NCBI GenBank assembly: GCA_023053575.1
Contig: JAKZAP010000001.1
Location: 14,338,849-14,402,848, forward strand
Reading direction: 5' to 3'
DNA: 64,000 bases
DNA from: Branchinecta lynchi
Lineage: Eukaryota; Arthropoda; Branchiopoda; Anostraca; Branchinectidae
Shown here: piece by piece, positions 29,401 through 36,512 of the stretch
How the letters are laid out: each line of letters begins with the position of its first letter
Numbering within the stretch: position 1 is the first letter of the stretch
Made by a program: the position numbers and the translations under genes
Notes under the pieces: model-generated
Database searches by the model: none
What the model was told of the DNA's origin: nothing
What the model saw: the letters and a program-made list of their open reading frames with translations, nothing else

Positions 29401-32258
29401 CGCGAAAATACAAATTGAGAAGCTAAATCGAAATTATTTACAGTATGGTTCAGTACTTGATCTTAGAAACAGTTTTTGAGTCGTAGCGTCCATGATTACA
29501 AGATCAAATGGTGTTTTTTGCACCTACAGGTATTTTTAGTGTTAAAAACGGTCAAAATATTTATAAAAAAAACGAAAATTCTCGGCCTTCCGGCTTGTGG
29601 CCTTCGGACGCATGTTTTCACTGAGCTGTCGCCCCTCCGGAAAATAATCGGAATATACGGTACTGCCAGTGTTAGTCAGAAACCCACGGGATGCTCCGAT
29701 CAAACGTGCTCTTTATCTATATATATGTCACCGTTTTATCAAAGGATTTTTTTTTCTTTCTAAAGTTTCGGGTTTTCATCAGAACGGGATTGTACCATTT
29801 CCATAAAAAGCGAGTATGGGGGGGGGGGGGGGGGCATTTCTTCACCGGCACGAAAAGTTTGAAGATTGATTCAGCTTGTCTGCTTATCTCCATGTCGAAC
29901 CTCTAATTAGCTTCAGATCAAAACTTTTACTTTTACACATTCTCCGGTTTCGGCTGGATTCCGGGTGAACTACTTGTCCAGCGTATCCCTTTTTAAGTTT
30001 TCTAGCTCCCTACTTGTTAGCTTGTTCTGTTAGTTTTGTTCGTTTCAACTATATACTTTCGATAGATTAGTTGTGCCTGTTACAGATCTTTCTCTTACCT
30101 ATAGACACATGTACTATTTCAGCTGGAAAGACTCCATTACTTCTGTAGTCTCTTAAAACTTATTTCTTTTGTCAATGTAGCCGGATCTTCGAAAGCCCCA
30201 TGTGGAGTCCCACCAATACCTCCTCTGCCTCGGAATTATGCAGAATTCCAGCAGTCTCTGCATAATCATTTAGGGAATAGGAAGGGTAAGAATCGGCATG
30301 CGAATAGCCACAGTTTGGCTAGAATGCATGAAGTCTGGCGTGATACTTCTTACGCATGGCGTGGTTTTATTAGTGTGAGTTATAGCCGTTTTTAACCGGC
30401 ATTGTATCCGTGCAAGAATATACCGCCGATCGTCAATGTGCTATTTTGTATCTTAGTAGCTAGTTACTAAGCTTAACAAAGGGCTCATCGGCCTCAGTGT
30501 CTCTTAGTTGGGACTGAGTGACTGCGAGGCATTTATTCACCCTTTCTTTTCTTGTCAGACTATCACTGGGACTGCTCTGATTGGGCCAACACAAGCACAA
30601 ACCAGGCAGAGATTGCTGGAGGCTCAGTTATCGACGCCGCATCGTGCCATTCGCACGAAACCAGCGATTCAAACTGCGGCCACAAACTCTATGGTAAGCA
30701 AGCCTGAGATACATTTTGGAACCTTTTACCTTTACTCGAACGTGACAAGTGTGTTTTCCACGACCGCGCATTGCACAACCGTCGGGGGCAAACGAAACAG
30801 GGCTCATACAGACGCTTAGTGACGTAAATTTATTTGTGGCATTTAAATGCGTCTTCCATTCCACAAGGCTGGTACACCAGCTTATTTCTCTGAGTACCAA
30901 GGCATTATATTTTGAACATGTTCCACCCTTCTAACTTTTTTCATTCCAGCCTCGTGAAAAGTTATTACACTGACCGTTTCAGTCTTCTCGGAATAGGAAC
31001 TAACAGTAATTATTTGCTTACCACGCTCGGGAGCGTAGTAAGCGTGGCAACTACGATCCCGTTCACGAGATTGGCCCGATTACCCGTGGCATTGATATTT
31101 TGCAGAAGATAGAGAAATTCGTTCCAGCCCTGACGCCAAGAAGCCAAAATTCGTGATATTATGCGTAGTATCTACGGTAGGCAGGGTGGAACATGCTCTC
31201 TAGCTGTGAAACCTCAAATGCCTTCTAAAGCCTTCCTCACAAAAATACTATTTTTGGTAATGGGCGTGATCTAGTCGGGTAAAGTCGCCAGTGCCGCAAC
31301 TACCACGAAATTGTTCGCGAAGCCTTTTTGTGTTTATGGGATAGAACATGTTCTGAACTTAATTATGCGTAAACTCGAAAAAGTATAGCTGAGATTGGTT
31401 TCTGCAATCTTAGCCATGACCTGCTCAGCAGAGGATCTGAAGAGTAGCTCTATAGTCATAGAAGCTTTCAGTTGCTTGCGAGAAACGTATGTTTACGTTC
31501 GCGTTTCTAAAGCAGGATGGGAAGTATAAATATGGTTATTTGCGGTCTCATAATTTGCGAAATCGGGAAAGATTCGGCTCAGATGGCTCAGTTTTGGCCT
31601 CCTTTAATATAAAAATACCCGCCTGTTAGGTTTCAGTTTATTTTAGTTGGACTTTCCTTGATTGCTGTCGTCACGCTGGGCTTTTGTCCTAATTGCAGTC
31701 TGAGAGCCAAAATGAGTTTAGTCGAAAATTAACTACCCGTCCTTCTTTATTGCAGGTCCCCCATTAGATGAAAACGGACGCCTTGCTGTCCGTGAACCAC
31801 CAGTCGGTGCTTGCGACGCGCCACTGCACAGCCCAACCGAGCAAGTAAGCTTTGAACAAATCATCGCCAAGAGCGGTCTTCGGCTAAGTCAACTTGGGGG
31901 CACAGGTGGTGAAGTCGCCCCCTTAAGTGAAATCAGTGACCTGAACGAATCCTTGCCTTCCCCTGGGAACTATATGGTTCACCCCAACGCGTATTTACCC
32001 ACATATCCAGGGGCGCAGAGTGAGACAGAAGCAGATTTGACTTACGCAGACGATGACACGGAGGACGATGATGCCCCTTCGCTGTTGAGTGTATCGATAC
32101 CTAGTCAGATTAGACTGCCGGATGAACGACTGTCATTATCGGCAAGCTATGCTATGCGAGAATCGATGAGTGACGTCTCGAATGTTTGTGATATTGAAGA
32201 GACAGATTGCGAGGACTCGAGTGACAGCCATCGTTCAGTTATGCAGACAGCATTATGA
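828..32258 (+). CDS. FAT1/FAT3-like: FAT1/2/3-type giant protocadherin, C-terminal 1436 residues (5' partial, 10 exons)
   Basis: The spliced coding sequence joins 828-2429, 5503-5861, 6339-6622, 15379-15755, 18731-19236, 19927-20215, 28689-28841, 30181-30285, 30559-30693 and 31756-32258. All junctions have AG acceptors and GT donors and every phase agrees. Counting from the first whole codon (830), the product has cadherin repeats at 1-351, a juxtamembrane linker at 352-482, EGFs near 483-570, a laminin-G domain near 600-765, four EGFs near 775-950, a transmembrane helix near 971-995 and a 440-residue cytoplasmic tail. This order (cadherins, EGF, LamG, EGFs, TM) is that of the FAT1/2/3 clade; the tail motifs DYHWDCSDW and SYTPS are typical of FAT1 and FAT3. 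Known family members act in planar polarity, actin organisation and adhesion at the plasma membrane. The exact paralogue is not assignable, and upstream cadherin exons lie outside the window. Confidence 0.93.
3454..4970 (-). mobile_element. Family A Helitron-like element, degraded, right end at 3454
   Basis: The right-end sequence AACAAGAACTAGGAGCTC then ATATGGCACTTG is present at 3454-3485 in reverse orientation. Degenerate monomers carrying AAGTTTCAnnnnAATC follow, separated by C runs (up to 18 C at 4172-4189). No hairpin left end is found, so the copy looks truncated near 4970. There is no coding capacity beyond the chance proline-rich frames. Confidence 0.6.
4027..4138. mobile_element. 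Foldback MITE-like insert with 30-bp arms inside a family A copy
   Basis: The left arm (4027-4056) starts CATATTTGATAGTGCAAAA and the right arm (4109-4138) is its near-exact inverse, with two mismatches and no gaps. The loop is 52 bp. It interrupts family A monomers. A target duplication could not be recognised because it sits in a C run. Confidence 0.65.
5503..5861 (+). CDS. FAT1/FAT3-like: FAT-like exon 2: EGF end, second EGF, start of laminin G
   Basis: The acceptor is TTCTTAG at 5496-5502 and the donor is GTAAAG at 5862. The real frame begins with two bases that complete a split glycine and reads GERCEAILSEC. A full EGF follows (CSKNPCSSPQVCVP ... CKCPDGFIGPGCG), then the first third of a laminin-G domain (SLRLRTAQPTANIMFVAG). 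An 87-codon open frame on the same strand from 5503 is a frame-shifted shadow without domain similarity. The exon is 359 nt, phase 1 to 0. Confidence 0.93.
5862..6338 (+). other. Short intron between FAT-like exons 2 and 3
   Basis: This 477-base intron separates two parts of the LamG domain. I see no repeat family and no coding signal in it. Confidence 0.7.
6339..6622 (+). CDS. FAT1/FAT3-like: FAT-like exon 3: core of laminin-G domain
   Basis: The acceptor is ATTTTCAG ending at 6338 and the donor is GTAAGC at 6623. The translation starts MVNGQVQYRFDCGSGEG and holds the LamG signature DGKWHEIRLQRHGNKAELYVDG, split here only by domain turns, then ends in GFIG. LamG domains are jelly rolls that bind ligands in the extracellular space. 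The ATG at the first codon is internal, because exon 2 joins to it in phase 0. A three-copy 39-bp minisatellite begins 38 bp after the donor. Confidence 0.93.
6661..6777 (+). repeat. Three-copy 39-bp minisatellite
   Basis: Three head-to-tail copies (6661-6699, 6700-6738, 6739-6777) start GTCAGGTCAGTCGATTTG and differ at two positions. The unit contains GACCAT/ATGACC and GTCAGGTCAG subrepeats. It begins 38 bp inside the intron after the FAT-like exon 3 donor. Confidence 0.95.
6778..7799. other. Intron DNA without recognised features
   Basis: Nothing recognisable beyond short homopolymer runs near 6860-6905. Open frames on the minus strand around 7175-7510 and 7642-7956 show no domain motif and differ in composition from the real exons, so no gene is called. 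Confidence 0.5.
7800..8560 (+). repeat. Degenerate tandem array with TTTGTCGGTRCGG-type units
   Basis: Imperfect units recur at about 7835, 7941, 8030, 8124, 8217, 8351 and 8481, a spacing of about 90 to 134 bp. Shared words are TTTGTCGGTAC, AGCATTCCGTTTCTG and AAAGCTCTGTCGGTA. Similar words occur in the hAT element at 15865-17692 and near 52900-53400, so this may be the internal part of a related non-autonomous element. Confidence 0.7.
8880..9640. repeat. Family A-like monomers, strongly diverged
   Basis: Motifs such as AAGTTTTATCCCAATCACCC, GGCCTCAAACTACATGTCTAGG and GTTCGGCCCCTA recur as in 38700-39300. G/C runs separate them (14 C at 9241-9254). No clean ends are visible. Confidence 0.5.
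9650..9776 (-). mobile_element. Fragment of family D element
   Basis: CATACCAAATTTCAACAAAA, a GAGAGTTATCATCGTGACAG stretch and GACGGACAG are followed by TTTTGGAACCCCAAAA. This is the same order as at 21770-21889. Only this end part is present. Confidence 0.6.
10924..13545 (+). mobile_element. Family A Helitron-like element A2, complete, nested in A1
   Basis: It starts TTTTTATGGCACTTGAG at 10924 with a 12-bp hairpin (ATGGCACTTGAG, loop CTTA) and ends AGCTCTTGTTT at 13545. Host A1 monomer sequence runs up to 10923 (GTGGCACTGGCAG) and resumes at 13546 (AATGGGTGATTGGATTTG). There is no obvious target duplication; the site is T-rich. The body holds the tandem 135-bp array at 11760-12260. Confidence 0.75.
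11700..12260 (+). repeat. Near-identical 134-135-bp tandem repeats in A2
   Basis: CGGGATGAAACTTGGTGGGA recurs at 11761, 11895, 12030 and 12165, giving spacings of 134, 135 and 135. Units differ at a few sites only. The near multiple of three keeps two minus-strand frames open over the array (11806-12219, 11828-12208), which explains those proline-rich open frames without any gene. Confidence 0.92.
13604..13710 (-). mobile_element. Short retroposon tail with 11-bp target duplication
   Basis: TCTCAGATGTT flanks it at 13593-13603 and 13711-13721. Read on the minus strand it contains CGAGGACCCTTGCCAAGAAGG and GAAATATCGCTGATG. Related sequence occurs at 42430-42520 (+) and 49925-50010. Variable-length duplication and a shared core fit a SINE or non-LTR 3' tail. 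Confidence 0.65.
14342..14500. mobile_element. TA-flanked MITE, Tc1/mariner-like ends, with a long internal hairpin
   Basis: The ends are CACTATAAAAA and TTTTTACAGTG, each next to TA (14340-14341 and 14501-14502). Inside, ATTCTTATCTTTATTGAGAT and its inverse form a stem of about 25 bp around a GATTACCCCTAATTCGG loop. It splits family A sequence that is continuous at 13435-13450. There is no coding capacity. Confidence 0.75.
14608..15378 (+). other. Intron DNA before FAT-like exon 4
   Basis: No repeat family or gene is recognised between the end of A1 and the acceptor at 15378. An open frame of 62 codons at 15151 is not in phase with exon 4 and shows no motif. Confidence 0.5.
15379..15755 (+). 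CDS. FAT1/FAT3-like: FAT-like exon 4: end of laminin G and two EGF repeats
   Basis: The acceptor is TTTTAG at 15373-15378 and the donor is GTAAGT at 15756. With the two bases carried from exon 3 it reads GCMDDIRVDRSLLP, the conserved closing strand of LamG including its cysteine. Two EGFs follow: CGSQPCMNGGTCIEV...CKCHDRFVGAKC and CASSPCLYGGHCFNL...CQCP, the second completed in exon 5. The intron before this exon is 8.76 kb and holds nested family A elements. Confidence 0.93.
15865..17692. mobile_element. Non-autonomous hAT element (1828 bp) with 8-bp target duplication
   Basis: The ends are CAGGGGCGTCACTAG and its inverse CTAT/AGTGACGCCCCTG. The duplication CTTATCAG is at 15857-15864 and 17693-17700. 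Subterminal G and C runs lie inside both ends. The interior is a degenerate tandem array. No hAT transposase motif is seen in any frame. The 8-bp duplication and CAG...CTG ends place it in the hAT superfamily. Confidence 0.88.
16690..17640. repeat. Degenerate tandem array inside the hAT element
   Basis: The words CCGATGTGCCGACGAG, ACCGACGCCCGACAAAAGCA and GATTTCTTCTGTG recur at about 90-160-bp spacing on the + strand from 16750 to 17560. A 26-base T run lies near 16930-16955. Several minus-strand frames stay open by chance. Confidence 0.75.
17701..18730 (+). other. Intron DNA before FAT-like exon 5
   Basis: No repeat family with definable ends was found. Two overlapping minus-strand open frames at 17931-18207 look like low-identity repeat sequence, with no domain. 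Confidence 0.5.
18731..19236 (+). CDS. FAT1/FAT3-like: FAT-like exon 5: two EGFs, transmembrane helix, start of cytoplasmic tail
   Basis: The acceptor is TTTCTAG ending at 18730 and the donor is GTAATA at 19237. After GKRC, which closes the previous EGF, the exon encodes an EGF (CKPNPCKNGGVC) and a calcium-binding EGF (DVNECEPNPCHAGGTC). A hydrophobic helix follows near residues 971-995 (IGIMVAFVSLLVLIITVASC), then a basic stop-transfer run WRRKKRRSRRR. This sets type I topology. Without splicing the frame would run 14 further codons to a stop at about 19281. Confidence 0.95.
19237..19926 (+). other. Intron between FAT-like exons 5 and 6
   Basis: This 690-base intron is AT-rich and T-rich near 19300-19400. 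I see nothing in it beyond the splice sites. Confidence 0.6.
19927..20215 (+). CDS. FAT1/FAT3-like: FAT-like exon 6: cytoplasmic proline-rich SYTPS module
   Basis: The acceptor is TTGCAG ending at 19926 and the donor is GTCAGT at 20216, a slightly unusual donor. Phase is 0 to 1. The exon encodes VPPMLPPRPSSYTPSGNEQ, which matches the conserved juxtamembrane proline-rich motif of FAT1/FAT3, followed by an acidic and asparagine-rich stretch (GLDEDEFRKQPWPEME). Proline motifs of this kind are candidate SH3 or EVH1 ligands; that role is inference. Confidence 0.9.
20216..20983 (+). other. Start of the 8.5-kb FAT-like intron, no recognised feature
   Basis: The sequence from the exon 6 donor to the family D element holds only a short T run near 20396-20404 and unassigned open frames. 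Confidence 0.5.
20984..21889 (-). mobile_element. Family D element, minus orientation
   Basis: It starts AACAAGACCAAAGGTTTCG with GGGATCCCAAAAA and ends in TTTTGGGATCCCAAAAAACG. Between are about five units of about 130 bp with CTTTCCGGTTT, GGCTAACTACTTGTCCGGCG and TGTCTTCTTACC. Near the far end are CACCAAGTTTCATCAAAATA and GACAGACGGACAAC. No protein is encoded. Confidence 0.72.
21890..22316. other. Intron DNA between family D and family A elements
   Basis: There is no recognised repeat or coding signal. AT content is higher than in the adjacent elements. Confidence 0.5.
23712..26715 (-). mobile_element. Family A Helitron-like element A4, complete, inserted inverted in A3
   Basis: On the + strand it begins AACAAGAGCTACGAGCTC (its right end) and ends CTCAAGTGCCATAAAAA at 26715 (its left end with hairpin). 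It contains C runs instead of G runs, as expected for the reverse orientation. Its tandem units at 25100-25900 again have about 135-bp spacing. There are no target duplications; the host site reads as T-rich on the element strand. Confidence 0.8.
27214..27235 (+). repeat. 22-G homopolymer run
   Basis: This is the longest of many G runs. It lies in the plus-oriented right part of A3; the matching runs in the minus-oriented A4 and A6 are C on the + strand. Confidence 0.95.
27608..28261 (+). other. Intron DNA without recognised feature
   Basis: Positions 27608-28261 show no known family. Short open frames at 27603-27800 and 27835-28107 have no splice support or motif. There is a C/CA-rich simple stretch at 28071-28098. 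Confidence 0.45.
28262..28566. mobile_element. MITE copy 1 with GAGCGTGTT...AACACGCTC ends
   Basis: The ends are GAGCGTGTTGCACCC and GGATGGAACACGCTC, inverse of each other with few mismatches. Internal landmarks are TAGTAACTATTAGTTACTA and GGGAGCGTAGTAAG. It matches 30914-31199 along its whole length. No coding capacity. Confidence 0.75.
28689..28841 (+). CDS. FAT1/FAT3-like: FAT-like exon 7: 51-codon cytoplasmic module
   Basis: The acceptor is ATTCCAG ending at 28688 and the donor is GTAAGT at 28842. The exon is 153 nt and phase 1-1, so skipping it keeps the frame. It reads DFKLKATDSSGSVRLNLVNN and later SSAGCGGPMSSTEDFA. There is no strong family motif that I recognise, so it is called from splice sites, phase and an open frame. 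Confidence 0.75.
28842..30180 (+). other. Intron between FAT-like exons 7 and 8
   Basis: It contains a repeat-like minus-strand frame at 29097-29357, G/C runs at 29250-29287, a 17-G run at 29818-29834, and a small family D fragment at about 29890-29990 (CTTTTACTTTTACACATTC then ACTACTTGTCC). No exon signal is seen. Confidence 0.6.
30181..30285 (+). CDS. FAT1/FAT3-like: FAT-like exon 8: 35-codon cytoplasmic module with PPIPPLPRNY
   Basis: The acceptor is AATGTAG ending at 30180 and the donor is GTAAGA at 30286. The exon is 105 nt, phase 1-1. It encodes GVPPIPPLPRNYAEFQQSL, a proline-rich class II SH3-ligand-like stretch. It can be skipped in frame. Confidence 0.78.
30559..30693 (+). CDS. FAT1/FAT3-like: FAT-like exon 9: DYHWDCSDW module
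   Basis: The acceptor is TTGTCAG ending at 30558 and the donor is GTAAGC at 30694. The exon is 135 nt, phase 1-1. It starts DYHWDCSDWAN, the most diagnostic FAT1/FAT3 cytoplasmic motif in the window. The real frame is not the one that gives the 103-codon open frame overlapping here. Confidence 0.9.
30914..31199. mobile_element. MITE copy 2 with GAACATGTT...AACATGCTC ends
   Basis: It shares GTGAAAAGTTA, GCTTACCACGCTCGGGAGCG and GTTCCAGCCCTGACGCC with copy 1 at 28262-28566, with lower TIR identity. Both copies lie in introns of the FAT-like tail. Confidence 0.72.
31200..31755 (+). other. Rest of the intron before the FAT-like terminal exon
   Basis: No repeat family or coding signal was recognised; the polypyrimidine tract and acceptor end it at 31755. 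Confidence 0.5.
31756..32258 (+). CDS. FAT1/FAT3-like: FAT-like terminal coding exon: acidic tail and C-terminal PDZ-ligand-like TAL
   Basis: The acceptor is TATTGCAG ending at 31755; the TGA stop is at 32256-32258. It encodes 166 residues after the split glycine. It includes NAYLPTYPGAQSETE, an acidic stretch (YADDDTEDDDAP), and SASYAMRESMSDVSNVCDIE, which resembles the conserved serine-rich block near the FAT1 C terminus. The last residues MQTAL fit a class I PDZ ligand (S/T-x-hydrophobic). Loss or gain of this ligand is a testable feature of the protein. Confidence 0.92.
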
Positions 32259-33340
32259 TCATTACTTTTAGGGACAGGCCTGCTTAAAATTTAGACGTGA
32301 CTTGTCTGTTAATAACAATTCGTCACTAAACCAGCTATATTTTATTGTAACTGAAGACTTCGTGGCTTTGTGCCAGAAATATTGCGGTGCAGATAAACTT
32401 ATTAGGACTTAGAATGGCGATAGATATGAATACTATGTCCTTCCGTTGAAACAACCCTGGAAAGTTTCCGTTTCTCTTCTGGGATTGGGAGGCTTTCTTT
32501 TCGTCTTTCATCTCTAGTGGACGACGCTTGACAGAGTCTTATTATTTATCGTTATTATTCAGTTCTACAGTCTGGAAGAAAAAAAAAAATTTAAGTTTCT
32601 AGGGATGTTTTCATTTGTTTTGATTTTTGCGGCAGCTAGGGTGAGTAAGGTAAGCACAGTAAGTGGCTTTCTGACAACGTACACAAGACGTTAAGAAGCA
32701 TATCATCACAGGCTTATGCCGAATGTTGCGCAGGCGTGATAGTATGTTCGTTATGTGCCTTATCCTATGCTTGTAGACGCCACATGTATGTCATCAGAGA
32801 GCCGCTTAGATGGCGTTCTAAAGATATAGTGAAATCGTTCCTGAGTATGGCATGTGAGGTTCATATAAAAAATAGTTGCACAAGGCTTAACATCGTTTTT
32901 GTTTATGGTCGTGATAATTCCATCATATCTTAAACTTTTCAGCGTCATCCGTACGACGTCAAAGAGCCATGTAATTTGATGCTCTGAATGTCCTACTTCA
33001 CATCCCTTTCTCTAACCCGGTAGTTCCCATGATTTATATTTCTTTTATTCTTAAAAGACCACCCGTATGCGTTCCTTACTGGAAAGTCTATAAGATTGTC
33101 TCGAAGCTCCTTTGCTAACGTCCATCGTGTATTATCCAAGTACGTGCAATTTTGTGCGGCACCAAAATAATCGCTGCTTGAAGAGTAGCTAGAATTTGTA
33201 AATCGGTGTACATTATTTTGTACATTTTGAAAGTTGTTAGTACGTGATCTCTAAGGTGCCACATATATGTTTTTTTTAAGTTTTTACGTGGAAGTCAGTG
33301 TGGCGGATCGATCAGTATTTTGAATAAACTAGTTTTCAGC
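32259..33340 (+). other. Putative 3' UTR of the FAT-like gene
   Basis: This stretch between the stop codon and the candidate poly(A) signal is AT-rich and has no family A, C or D monomers, unlike the flanking DNA. That freedom from repeats fits a transcribed 3' UTR. Its exact end is not defined by the sequence alone. Confidence 0.5.
33323..33328 (+). promoter_or_regulatory. Candidate poly(A) signal of the FAT-like gene
   Basis: AATAAA lies 1065 bases after the TGA stop and is the first canonical hexamer I see downstream. The intervening 32259-33322 has no coding signal and is read as the 3' UTR. Confidence 0.45.
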
Positions 33341-33517
33341 TAAGAGTTGAAAGTAGGTAATAGGAATCCGGTATATCTCCTCCCAGAAATGACGGTGTGC
33401 ATCGCAAAACCTTAAAAGGGCTTTTTAGTGAGATCCGAATATACATGTATAGGACCCATAATACTTGGGCCGTTGATGATAATGAAGACCCAGGATATAT
33501 CCATAACTTAGTTTGCC

Positions 33518-34013
33518 AGTTTTTTTATGGGACTTAAGCCTTCGGTGAAGTATCACATATCCATCATAACGTCTGTTGTTCTGTCCAGTATTTGCTAGCC
33601 CTGACGCTTCTACTTTGTCTAGGACGATAAAACTTGGTTTCTAGTCGTATGTTTTCAGATTCACAACTGTGCGTTCTGAGTTTTCCAGAATGCAAGTCAT
33701 ATGATTGAGCTTGCCAGAACGACATCAACCGCGAATTTCGCCTGAAAAGACCCGTTTCTTGTCGTACTTAACGCAGGGATTTTCTAGTCGTAAATTAGAG
33801 ACAGTCGTAAGGTTTGAGCTGGCCAGATAAAGGCAGACAAAGCAGTTAGCTAATCGTGAACTTCGCCTTCAAATGACGCGTTTCTTGTCGTATTGTTCCA
33901 TAGAGATTTTAGTAGTATGTTTTAAGCTTGTCAGATCCTTAGTTGTGTATTCTCAGTTTGTCAGAATCGCAGTCGAATGTCTGAACGTGCCAGAATGATA
34001 TCAACCGTGAATT
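33518..34013 (+). mobile_element. Diverged family A left end and tandem monomers, host of family C copy 1
   Basis: TTTTTTATGGGACTTAAG and a partner AAGTATCACATATCC form a weakened version of the family A left hairpin. TAGGACGATAAAACTTGG follows. Monomers with CCCGTTTCTTGTCGTA repeat at 33753 and 33879, and resume after the family C insert at 36450. Confidence 0.55.
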
Positions 34014-34051
34014 GTGTTTCGAGAGCAACACTTTGGTTTTGTCCTCGTTTT

Positions 34052-34604
34052 TGGGACCCCAAAACGTAAGTTGAGGGATACCTATGACCCCCGGCCAAAA
34101 CCGGAGAATTTGTTTAAAGTAAGAGTTTTATTTAAATTTGATAAGATGTTCGATTTGCGGGTAAGTAGACATGCCGAATTCGCATATGACAACCATTTTC
34201 TCACCAGACGTATAGATCGCTCGGAATCCGGCTGAAACCGGAAAATTTGTTAAAAGTAAAAGTTTAATTGGAAGTTGATTAGAGGTTGGATGTAGGGGTA
34301 AGGAGACATGCTGAATTCGTTTTTGAGCTTTGTTTTCTCCGGACCGGAAAATTGGCAGAAGTAAGGCAGGAAGTTTCGATCTGCTTCGTCAAAATAGATA
34401 TGACTTAAAGGGGTAAGCACACATGCTGAATCCATATCTGAACTTGGTTTTCTCATGTGATTAGCTATTTTGCCTTAATCTTTTTCTAAATTTTAATAGT
34501 AAAAGTGTTCAAGGAGTCTGGCGAAGACTGGATCTGGCGAAGACAAGACCCAATTGTCTGGACAAATTTGAACTTTTGGGATCCCATCGAAACCTTTGGT
34601 CTTG
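34052..34604 (+). mobile_element. Family D element nested in family C copy 1
   Basis: It starts TTTGGGACCCCAAAACG and ends GGATCCCATCG, CTTTGGTCTTG. The empty site in family C copy 2 at about 42812-42830 (GTCCTCGTTTTTTTTG) shows that the insertion is in a T run with no duplication. Units with GGTAAGTAGACATGCCGAAT and GAAACCGGAAAATTTG are present. Confidence 0.72.
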
Positions 34605-36396
34605 TTTTTGTTTGTTTTTTTCCTATGGCGCCGATTTCATTTTATTCCTGGTAACTGGTAAGGGATTACCTGTGGATTTTTTACGGAAAGTGTGGACCTT
34701 AGGCCGGACTGATGAATATGACATTACATTTTGGAAAGCTCCGTAGAACTCTTGCCTTGGGCCAATAAGGATGGTTTTTGCTTGTCCTCGAGCCAGAGCC
34801 TACGGTGTGCGAAGTGAAGTGGAGTTATATAGCCCATGTCAGAGAGGACTATCTGAAGTTGCGTAGCGAACCTTTCGTTTCATCAGACCATGTTTCTGCT
34901 TTCGAGTGGTCCACACTTTCCGTACAAACCGCACAAAATTTCAAGGGGTTGACAACTTCCGTAGTAAGGTACAAACTGAAACCAAAATGGGCGATACCAG
35001 TTGTGAGACGTCTAGGGGACATGTATACAACAGTCAACTGTTACCTCATAATGCTTTTGCTAGTTGGTATAGGCTACCTGTTATTTGTTTCCGGTGTATT
35101 CGATGGTAAGAACAATTTGGTTCCCAATTGTAAGACATGCAAGGGACTTTTAAGTAATAATCGGCTGTTATGCTACAATCATCTTCAGCGATGAGGGGTG
35201 CGCAACTTTTGCTAGCTTGTGTACCCATTATTTTTATCCGGTGAACTTGATGTCTATCACGGGAGAGGGACTTTTAAGTAAGAATCGGTACACGAGGGGC
35301 TAGAACTTTTGTAAATTGGTGCACATTGTATTCGATTTCTATAAATCCGACGGTAAGAAAATTTGTATCAATGGTCTATCGCTGTAACCTAGGATTAACT
35401 GTTTATGCAATGAGTACAAACGATAATGTAAAACAATGAGGTAGTTTCGTAATAATTAATAGTGTCATCTATGGTATTTTAATCCTGAAAAGTTACGGAT
35501 AACTTTATAATACCCACTAGATTATATTAGATATTGTTCCAAGTTTTCATCCGTCACGATGTCTACGAAATACCAGTTGTGAGACATGTAGGGGACTTGT
35601 AAGCAACAGTCGACTGTTAGCTCATAATTATCTTCGGCAATGAGGGGTTTGCAGCTTTTGCTAGTTGGTGTATCTGTTATTTGTTTCCGGTGTATTCGAT
35701 GGTAAGGACAATTGGTTCCGAATTGTAGGACATGCATGGGACTTGTAAGTAATAATCGGCTGTTATGCTACAATCATCTTCAGCGATGAGGGTTTTACAA
35801 CTTTTGCTAGCTGGTATACCCATTATTTGTTTCCGGTGAACTTGATCTATATCACGGCTCACGGGAGAGGTGCTTGTAAGTAAGAATCGGTCCACAAGAG
35901 GCTAGAAATTTGTGCAAATTGGTGCACATTGTATTCGGTTTCTATAAATCTGACGGTAAGAAAGTTTGTATCGATGATCTATCGCCGTAACCTATGATGA
36001 ACTGTTTACTCAACGGGTACAAACAGTAATGTAAAACAATGAGGTAGTTTCATAATAATTAATAGTGTCATCTATGGTATTTTAATCTTGAAAAGTTACG
36101 GATAGCATTATAATACCAACTAGATTATATAAGATATTGTTCCAAGTTTTCATCCGTCACGATGTCTACGATTGAAAAGGATTAAGTTCAACTGACTGCA
36201 AAGTCAATTTAGTTCCTTCTTCCGATATTCTTTTGTTGCTGTTTTTAAAACGCTACTGATTGTGTTCTTCTTAGAACATACCGTTTTAAAAGCTTCGATA
36301 AGTTGACAACTTCAGCATTTAACCGACAGCGAAGAAACAAAACCAAACTGTTGCTGTCGCACCACTTTAGTCGGCGACGCCGGACAAAGGTTGCCG

Positions 36397-36425
36397 CAAC
36401 ACTTCACGTTGCCCAGGCAACGTAG
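36397..36425. repeat. 3' terminal hairpin of family C copy 1
   Basis: ACGTTGCCCAGGCAACGT is an imperfect palindrome (one central mismatch); copy 2 has the perfect form ACGTTGCCCGGGCAACGT at 46455-46472. CCGGCGACGCCGG lies just upstream as a second GC-rich hairpin. Confidence 0.8.
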
Positions 36426-36512
36426 GTCTAGTTTTCCTTGAAAATGACCCGTTTCTTGTCGTATTTTACGAAGAGAATTTCAGTCGTAAGTTTTGAGCTT
36501 GCCACATGCGGC

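Larger units (their letters stand above)
34014..36431 (+). mobile_element. Family C Helitron-like element, copy 1
   Basis: It begins GTGTTTCGAGAGCAACAC, a hairpin, and ends ACGTTGCCCAGGCAACGT (hairpin), AGGT, CTAG. The host monomer is continuous across it (...CAACCGTGAATT / TTTTCCTTGAAAATGACCC) with no duplication, so it sits between T residues. A 3' hairpin followed by CTAG and duplication-free insertion is Helitron-like. A family D copy lies inside at 34052-34604. There is no Rep/helicase frame. Confidence 0.75.

Noticed and set aside
34778..35194. 138-codon open frame with a hydrophobic stretch
   Set aside because: It lies in family C, the matching block in copy 2 (43020-43880) is broken by stops, and no domain is seen.
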